64,000 nucleotides of DNA from CAYJAZ01 sp964368455 (GTDB lineage Bacteria > Desulfobacterota > Desulfovibrionia > Desulfovibrionales > Desulfovibrionaceae). This document shows, one piece after another, positions 59,883 through 64,000 of this stretch; the first letter of the stretch is position 1, and every line of letters begins with the position of its first letter. The position numbers and the translations under genes are program-made. The stretch covers positions 1 through 64,000 of the forward strand of contig CAYJAZ010000003.1 of NCBI GenBank assembly GCA_964368455.1, given 5' to 3'. The notes beneath the pieces are model-generated. The model was not told the DNA's origin. It made no database searches and was given only the letters and a program-made list of their open reading frames with translations.

Positions 59883-61277
59883 ATGTTTCAATCACAATAT
59901 TTAAAATCTTATGCACTTATTCTTGCTGCTGGCAAGGGTACACGTATGCCATCTAAAAAACCAAAAGTATTACAAGAGCTTTTGGGAGATTCTATGCTTT
60001 CTTGTGTTTATTCATGTTTGAATAAGGTTATAGACGAGAGAATTTTTACTCTCGTTGGTTATGAAAAAGAACTTGTGATAGCTGAATTAGCTTCGATTTC
60101 GCATGAAGCAGGCAAAAAACATATAGTACAAGAAGAAATTTTAGGCACAGGACACGCTCTTTTGACGGCTTTACCTCATTTTATTGAAGAAAAGGCTGAC
60201 TATATTATTGTAATGAATGGCGATGTTCCTCTTGTGAGCCCTGAGTCTATCAAGGAAATTTTAGACTATGCTTTTACAAATGATGCAGATTTAACTTTTG
60301 CTTCTATTGAAGTTGATGATATTGCAAAATACGGCAGAGTTTTGAGAGATAATCAATCTCAAGTATTGAGTATTATTGAAGCAAAAGATTATGACGAAGA
60401 AAAACACGGTAAGGCAAGCAATGAAATTAATGCTGGGCTTTATGTTGTGAAAAGTGACTTTGCAAAAGAGTTTTTACCAAAGATTGAAAATAATAATGCT
60501 TCAAAAGAATACTATATTACAGATTTAATAGAACTTGGTGTGAGAGCAGATAAGAAAGTTTTTGCTTATAATTTTGGTAAAGATTTTAGGTTTTTGGGTG
60601 CAAATAATCCACTTGAGCTTTCATTTTCAGAAGAGTATATGAGAAAGCAGAGGAATAGAACTTTTTTAGAAAATGGCGTGCTTTTACATAATCCAGACAC
60701 AATCACAATTTCAAAAGATGTATGCATAGAAGAGGGAGTTGAAATTTTTCCTTCTTGCGAACTTTATGGAAGAACGAAAGTTGGCAAATTCACAAAAATT
60801 TCTTCGCATTGTTTCATAAAAAATACTGAAATTGCAGAAGAAGTTATTATTCATTCCTATAGTCATATAGAAGAAGCGAAAATTTCTGCTGCATGTAAAA
60901 TTGGCCCTTATGCAAGACTTAGACCTATGGCTGAACTAGAAGAAGAAGTGCATATAGGTAATTTTGTTGAAGTGAAAAAATCTCTTCTCAAAAAGAATGC
61001 AAAAGCTAATCATTTGACATATATAGGTGATGCAGAAATAGGCGAACGTACAAATGTTGGTGCTGGAACTATCACTTGCAATTACGATGGTGTTAATAAA
61101 TCAAAAACTATAATTGGCGATGATTGCTTTATTGGGAGCAATACCGCTTTGGTTGCGCCTATTGAACTTGCAAATAAGGTCTTGGTTGGTGCTGGAAGTG
61201 TGCTGACAAAGAATGTTGAAGAAAATAAACTTGCTTTATCGAGAGTGAAGCAGGCGGTGCTTTCAAGAAAATCATAA
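59883..61277 (+). CDS. glmU: Bifunctional GlmU (N-acetylglucosamine-1-phosphate uridyltransferase/glucosamine-1-phosphate acetyltransferase)
   Basis: A 464-residue two-domain enzyme making UDP-GlcNAc. The N-terminal uridyltransferase (1-230) has ALILAAGKGTRMPSKKPKVL, EEILGTGHALLTALPHFIEE, VMNGDVPLVSPESIKEILDY, and EINAGLYVVK. The C-terminal left-handed beta-helix (about 255-464) has hexapeptide repeats, YARLRPMAELEEEVHIGNFV, AKANHLTYIGDAEIGERTNV and GAGTITCNYDGVNKSKTIIG with the acetyl-CoA site. It feeds both peptidoglycan and lipid A synthesis (lpxB in this window). Confidence 0.95.
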   Translation: MFQSQYLKSYALILAAGKGTRMPSKKPKVLQELLGDSMLSCVYSCLNKVIDERIFTLVGYEKELVIAELASISHEAGKKHIVQEEILGTGHALLTALPHFIEEKADYIIVMNGDVPLVSPESIKEILDYAFTNDADLTFASIEVDDIAKYGRVLRDNQSQVLSIIEAKDYDEEKHGKASNEINAGLYVVKSDFAKEFLPKIENNNASKEYYITDLIELGVRADKKVFAYNFGKDFRFLGANNPLELSFSEEYMRKQRNRTFLENGVLLHNPDTITISKDVCIEEGVEIFPSCELYGRTKVGKFTKISSHCFIKNTEIAEEVIIHSYSHIEEAKISAACKIGPYARLRPMAELEEEVHIGNFVEVKKSLLKKNAKANHLTYIGDAEIGERTNVGAGTITCNYDGVNKSKTIIGDDCFIGSNTALVAPIELANKVLVGAGSVLTKNVEENKLALSRVKQAVLSRKS

Positions 61278-61574
61278 AATAATTTTTTAAAACTTAATCT
61301 CGCTTCTTCTTTGTTTTGAAAAAGAATTTTATCTTATCTCTTGCATAAAAATATTTATACGAAATATGCAATAAAATTTTAGACTAAAATATTGGCATCT
61401 AGCTTTTTTTCCTTGATTTTTCTTAGTAAAGACTTTATTATTATTAAAATGAAGGATGTTCTTGTGTTTTGTTTTTACAAGCTATTGAATTCATAGAAAA
61501 TTTTATATGCTGAAAATGAGATTGAAAGGAATCTCTTTCTCATGTTTAGTGTTGATTCGAAGAAAAGGGTGTTT

Positions 61575-62123
61575 ATGACACAAGATAAAATGCGAGTTTT
61601 ATTTTCTGCAACAGAAATAGAACAAAGATTAAACGTTATAGCAAAGGAAATAACACAGCTTTATAGCCAAGATAAAGCCAATCAAGCTGAATATAAAAAA
61701 CCTATAGCTCTTTGTATTTTAAAAGGAGCTGCTTTTTTCTTTGTCGATTTATTGCGTAAAATAGACATTGACTTTGAAATTGAATTTATGAAGGTTTCTT
61801 CTTATGGCGAAAGTCAAGAGTCTTCAGGTTGTGTTCAAATAAAGCAAGAAGTCAATTTAGACTTTGCTGGGCGCGATGTTTTATTGGTTGAAGATATTGT
61901 TGATTCAGGGCATTGTATGAAATTTTTAATTGAAGAACTCACTCGAAGGGGAGCAAAATCAATTAAAATTGTTGCTTTAGTCGATAAATATGAAAGAAGA
62001 GAAAGTGAAGTCAAGGTTGATTTTGCAGGCTTTACTATAGAAAAAGGTTTTATTGTTGGATGTGGAATGGACTTTGCTGAAAAGTATCGTGCATTACCAG
62101 ATATTTATGAAATTATCACATAG
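61575..62123 (+). CDS. hpt: Hypoxanthine phosphoribosyltransferase
   Basis: A 182-residue type I PRTase salvaging hypoxanthine or guanine with PRPP. It has ALCILKGAAFFFVDLLRKI, EIEFMKVSSYGESQESSG, the PRPP loop VLLVEDIVDSGHCMKFLI with the acidic pair, and LVDKYERRESEVKVDFAGFT with GFIVGCGMDFAEKYRALPDI. AAGGG lies before the ATG at 61575; the upstream ATG at 61542 would add 11 non-conserved residues. It lies 15 bp before the zinc-ribbon protein gene. About 300 bp before it hold no gene. Confidence 0.9.
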   Translation: MTQDKMRVLFSATEIEQRLNVIAKEITQLYSQDKANQAEYKKPIALCILKGAAFFFVDLLRKIDIDFEIEFMKVSSYGESQESSGCVQIKQEVNLDFAGRDVLLVEDIVDSGHCMKFLIEELTRRGAKSIKIVALVDKYERRESEVKVDFAGFTIEKGFIVGCGMDFAEKYRALPDIYEIIT

Positions 62124-62138
62124 TGATTGGAGTTTTTT

Positions 62139-63011
62139 ATGCTAGTAACTTGTCAGCATTGTAACACCACATATAATTTACCTGATGATAAAGCGGTAAA
62201 AGGCGCTAAATTACGCTGTACTGTTTGTAAAAATGTGTTTGATCTCACTGAAGGGGTTACAGAAGAAGTTGAAGCTCTTCAAAAACCTGAAATAGAAGAA
62301 AAACAAGAAGAGAATACAAATGTTTCACAAGCTTCTTCTGCTCAAAGCTATGCAGCAGAAGATAATCTACCAGTAAATAAAGAACAACAAAATAATTTTT
62401 CTGAAGAAGAACATGCTCGTGCAAAAGAAGCTATCAGAAAAAAAGGCCTTATAGGAAATAGAATTTCTAAAAAAACAAGTATCTTTATCTTTATATTTAT
62501 ACTTGTTCTTTCAGGAACTTTTTGGGGATTATTTTCTTATACATCACTACTAGATATGTTCAAAGCAAACACAATGGCTGAACAAATACAAAGTGCTTCA
62601 AATTTAGAACAAAAAGTTCAACTACTTGAGTTGAGAAATGTACGTCAATATTCTGTGGATAACGATAAAATCGGAACTTTGCAAGTTATTGAAGGAAGAG
62701 TTATCAATGGTTTTGATACTGCACGTGCCATGATTGAAGTAGAAGCTATTTTATACGATGCACAAGGCGCAAAACTGCTTAGCTCAAAACAATTAGCTGG
62801 TACAAGTCTTTCACTCTTCCAATTACAAGTTTTAGGAAAAGAAGAAATAGTACAAGTGCTTTCAAATACAACTGATATCAACGCAAATAATGGTTATATA
62901 CCGCCTAATGGAATGACGCCATTTATGATAATATTCTTTGAAACTCCATTATTGGCTCAAGAATATTCAGTGAAAGTAGTAAGTGCTCAAAGTCCGACGA
63001 CTACGCAATAA
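62139..63011 (+). CDS. MJ0042-type zinc-ribbon protein with a membrane anchor (DUF3426)
   Basis: A 290-residue protein. The N-terminal zinc ribbon has CQHCNTTYNLPDDKAVKG with KLRCTVCKNVF (CxxC...CxxC). A flexible acidic linker (about 40-100) leads to a single helix (about 113-138, KTSIFIFIFILVLSGTFWGL) and then a DUF3426-like beta domain to the end (RNVRQYSVDNDKIGTLQVIE and TARAMIEVEAILYDAQGAKL). Such proteins are anchored in the inner membrane with the ribbon inside; function unknown. The ATG at 62139 has TTGGAG upstream. It is probably cotranscribed with hpt. Confidence 0.85.
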   Translation: MLVTCQHCNTTYNLPDDKAVKGAKLRCTVCKNVFDLTEGVTEEVEALQKPEIEEKQEENTNVSQASSAQSYAAEDNLPVNKEQQNNFSEEEHARAKEAIRKKGLIGNRISKKTSIFIFIFILVLSGTFWGLFSYTSLLDMFKANTMAEQIQSASNLEQKVQLLELRNVRQYSVDNDKIGTLQVIEGRVINGFDTARAMIEVEAILYDAQGAKLLSSKQLAGTSLSLFQLQVLGKEEIVQVLSNTTDINANNGYIPPNGMTPFMIIFFETPLLAQEYSVKVVSAQSPTTTQ

Positions 63012-63035
63012 CCTAAATACAATCTAATACATTCT

Positions 63036-63070
63036 AAAAAGCTTCTTACTTCTGGTAGGGAGCTTTTTTC
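63036..63070 (+). terminator. Terminator of the hpt operon
   Basis: A 14-bp stem (63036-63049 with 63055-63068, three G-T pairs) with a 5-nt loop is followed by T residues. It lies 25 bp after the stop codon. Confidence 0.8.
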
Positions 63071-63172
63071 TTGGGCAAGGGTGTAATATTTCATCTTTGT
63101 GTAAATTGATCTTAGAAAATAAAAAAATAGCAATTCTCATTTTGAGTTTTGCCATCATAAGAATAAAAAATG

Positions 63173-63216
63173 AAAAGAGTTCCATGCCTATAAAGAATGG
63201 AACTCTTTTTTTAAAA
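63173..63216 (+). terminator. Second hairpin terminator in the right-edge gap
   Basis: AAAAGAGTTCCAT (63173-63185) pairs perfectly with ATGGAACTCTTTT (63197-63209) and is followed by TTTTTA. No gene ends just before it, so it may end a small RNA made from about 63100 onward. Confidence 0.6.
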
Positions 63217-63280
63217 ATCATAATTCTTTTATAAAGTAACTTATGCTATCAATTGTAATTGAGTAAAAGAATTATTTTGA

Positions 63281-63398
63281 AAAGAGTATTTTCCTACAAC
63301 AAGAACAAGATGGAAAATATTCTTTTTTCATAGAATACAAATGCCTTACAAGGAGTGAGAAAAAGGCATTTGTATTCAATTTGAGCAATAATTGCTCT
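63281..63398. other. Cluster of hairpins
   Basis: AAAGAGTATTTTCC (63281-63294) pairs with GGAAAATATTCTTT (63312-63325), followed by T. GAATACAAATGCCTT (63333-63347) pairs perfectly with AAGGCATTTGTATTC (63363-63377). GAGCAAT pairs with ATTGCTC (63384-63398). A further weaker stem (GGCAG with CTGCC) follows at about 63409-63435. Terminators, small RNAs or an RNA element are all possible. Confidence 0.55.
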
Positions 63399-63504
63399 AG
63401 CTCTGTTTGGGCAGAAATGCAATAATGCATGCTGCCAATTTTTGGAGGTAAAATAATACATTCATGAGAATTAATATATAATTCTTCTTGCTTTAGCCAA
63501 GATA

Positions 63505-63648
63505 GTTTCTAACTCAGTTTCTAGCTTCGCTTTTAGCTATGCTTCTAGCCTTGCTTCTAACTCTGTTTCTAGCTTCGCTTTTAGCTATGCTTCTAGCCTT
63601 GCTTCTAACTCTGTTTCTAGCTTCGCTTATAACTATGTTTTTAACTTT
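63505..63648 (+). repeat. Minisatellite of twelve 12-bp units in a 48-bp higher-order repeat
   Basis: Twelve contiguous 12-bp units follow the pattern G[CT]TT[CTA]TA[GA]C[TC]NN. Units 3-6 (63529-63576) repeat almost exactly as units 7-10 (63577-63624), a 48-bp higher-order period. Translated on the minus strand the units read SEARNRVR and SKARSIAK alternately, but no start codon or ribosome site serves that frame. No gene is seen in 63012-64000. Confidence 0.8.
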
Positions 63649-64000
63649 CTCTTTTAGGCTAAGCTGTGAATGTTATAAATTGTTGATAAATTTTGTAGCC
63701 AGTGATGTTCATATGTTATTACAATAACTGTGCTTGATGTTTTCATGCAAGCTATGCCTGCATAGGGAAAAATGCTTAAGCCTCAAATTTCATCACAAAG
63801 CTGTTAAACGATTTTTCTTTCATATAATTTTTTCTAACACTTTTTTCTTATTTTCTTTCATGTTATGAATAGAAGGGAGAAAAAGTATTGTTTTTTTAAA
63901 AGTGAACTCAAAACGCGTTTTAAGCATTTCTCCTCAAAGAGAAAAAAGCTTTCATGCAGTTTAATTTAGAATATTACTTTAAAATTATTTATTTAGATTG
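63649..64000. other. Gene-free right edge
   Basis: 352 bp of AT-rich DNA after the minisatellite. I see no gene, clear promoter or hairpin in it; a gene may start beyond the window. Confidence 0.5.

Noticed and set aside
63505..63648. CRISPR-like array
   Set aside because: The units are contiguous with no spacers and no cas genes are nearby, so it is a tandem minisatellite.
63539..63727. A leucine-rich 62-codon frame across the minisatellite
   Set aside because: The residues are only the translation of 12-bp repeats (LLALLLTLFLAS); there is no ribosome site and the minus frame is equally open.

Overview
The window is AT-rich (about one third G+C by eye) bacterial chromosome, nearly all of it housekeeping genes. 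It has Gram-negative envelope genes (lpxB, heptosyltransferase-like and other glycosyltransferases, glmU), a [NiFe]-hydrogenase maturation protease, a CbiK-type chelatase, a purS-purL fusion, an N-terminal LapA-type retention module, and the rimP-nusA-ylxR-infB operon. This combination best fits a low-GC member of the Desulfovibrionaceae (Lawsonia/Bilophila-like). That placement is inference from gene content, not from a search.

Layout. 1-6000: the 3' part of a tRNA, then a 5.9 kb segment bounded by perfect 35-bp direct repeats, holding a RHH/ParE toxin-antitoxin pair, a TetR regulator and a divergent 1334-residue double-activase protein. 6.3-13.8 kb: dps, then a minus-strand amino-acid catabolic locus with a three-component HcnABC/OoxAB-like flavin dehydrogenase, RidA, a YheO/DauR-type regulator, a two-protein membrane transporter and an M20 amidohydrolase. 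13.8-16.3 kb: a long gene-poor region with a strong promoter and an elaborately folded leader in front of a short retention-module surface protein. 16.4-22.4 kb: an EamA transporter, a Sel1-repeat protein, umuDC, a methyltransferase and a glycosyltransferase. 22.4-23.0 kb: a long imperfect inverted repeat whose right arm runs into lpxB.

23-33 kb: lpxB, a Gate-domain permease, rmlD, purC, fabI with a structured leader, a glycosyltransferase and sugar-nucleotide epimerase, argF and argB. 33-39 kb: the rimP-nusA-ylxR-infB operon behind a consensus promoter. 39-53.8 kb: glpX, fabD, two MATE transporters, a heptosyltransferase-like protein, a sigma54-driven pair of unknown genes, pgl, a hydrogenase protease, purM, cbiK and an aminotransferase. 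53.3-64 kb: a YhcH-family protein, argD, purSL, a polyprenyl synthase, a DUF2065 protein, glmU, hpt and a zinc-ribbon membrane protein, then about 1 kb without genes that holds several hairpins and a 12-bp minisatellite.

Pathways: purine synthesis and salvage (purC, purM, purL, hpt), arginine (argB, argD, argF), fatty-acid synthesis (fabD, fabI), and envelope precursors (glmU, lpxB, rmlD, glycosyltransferases). The most unusual parts are non-coding: the three-way-junction-like leader before 14631, the inverted repeat at 22432-22996, the hairpin block at 32902-33091, and the repeat-rich right edge.
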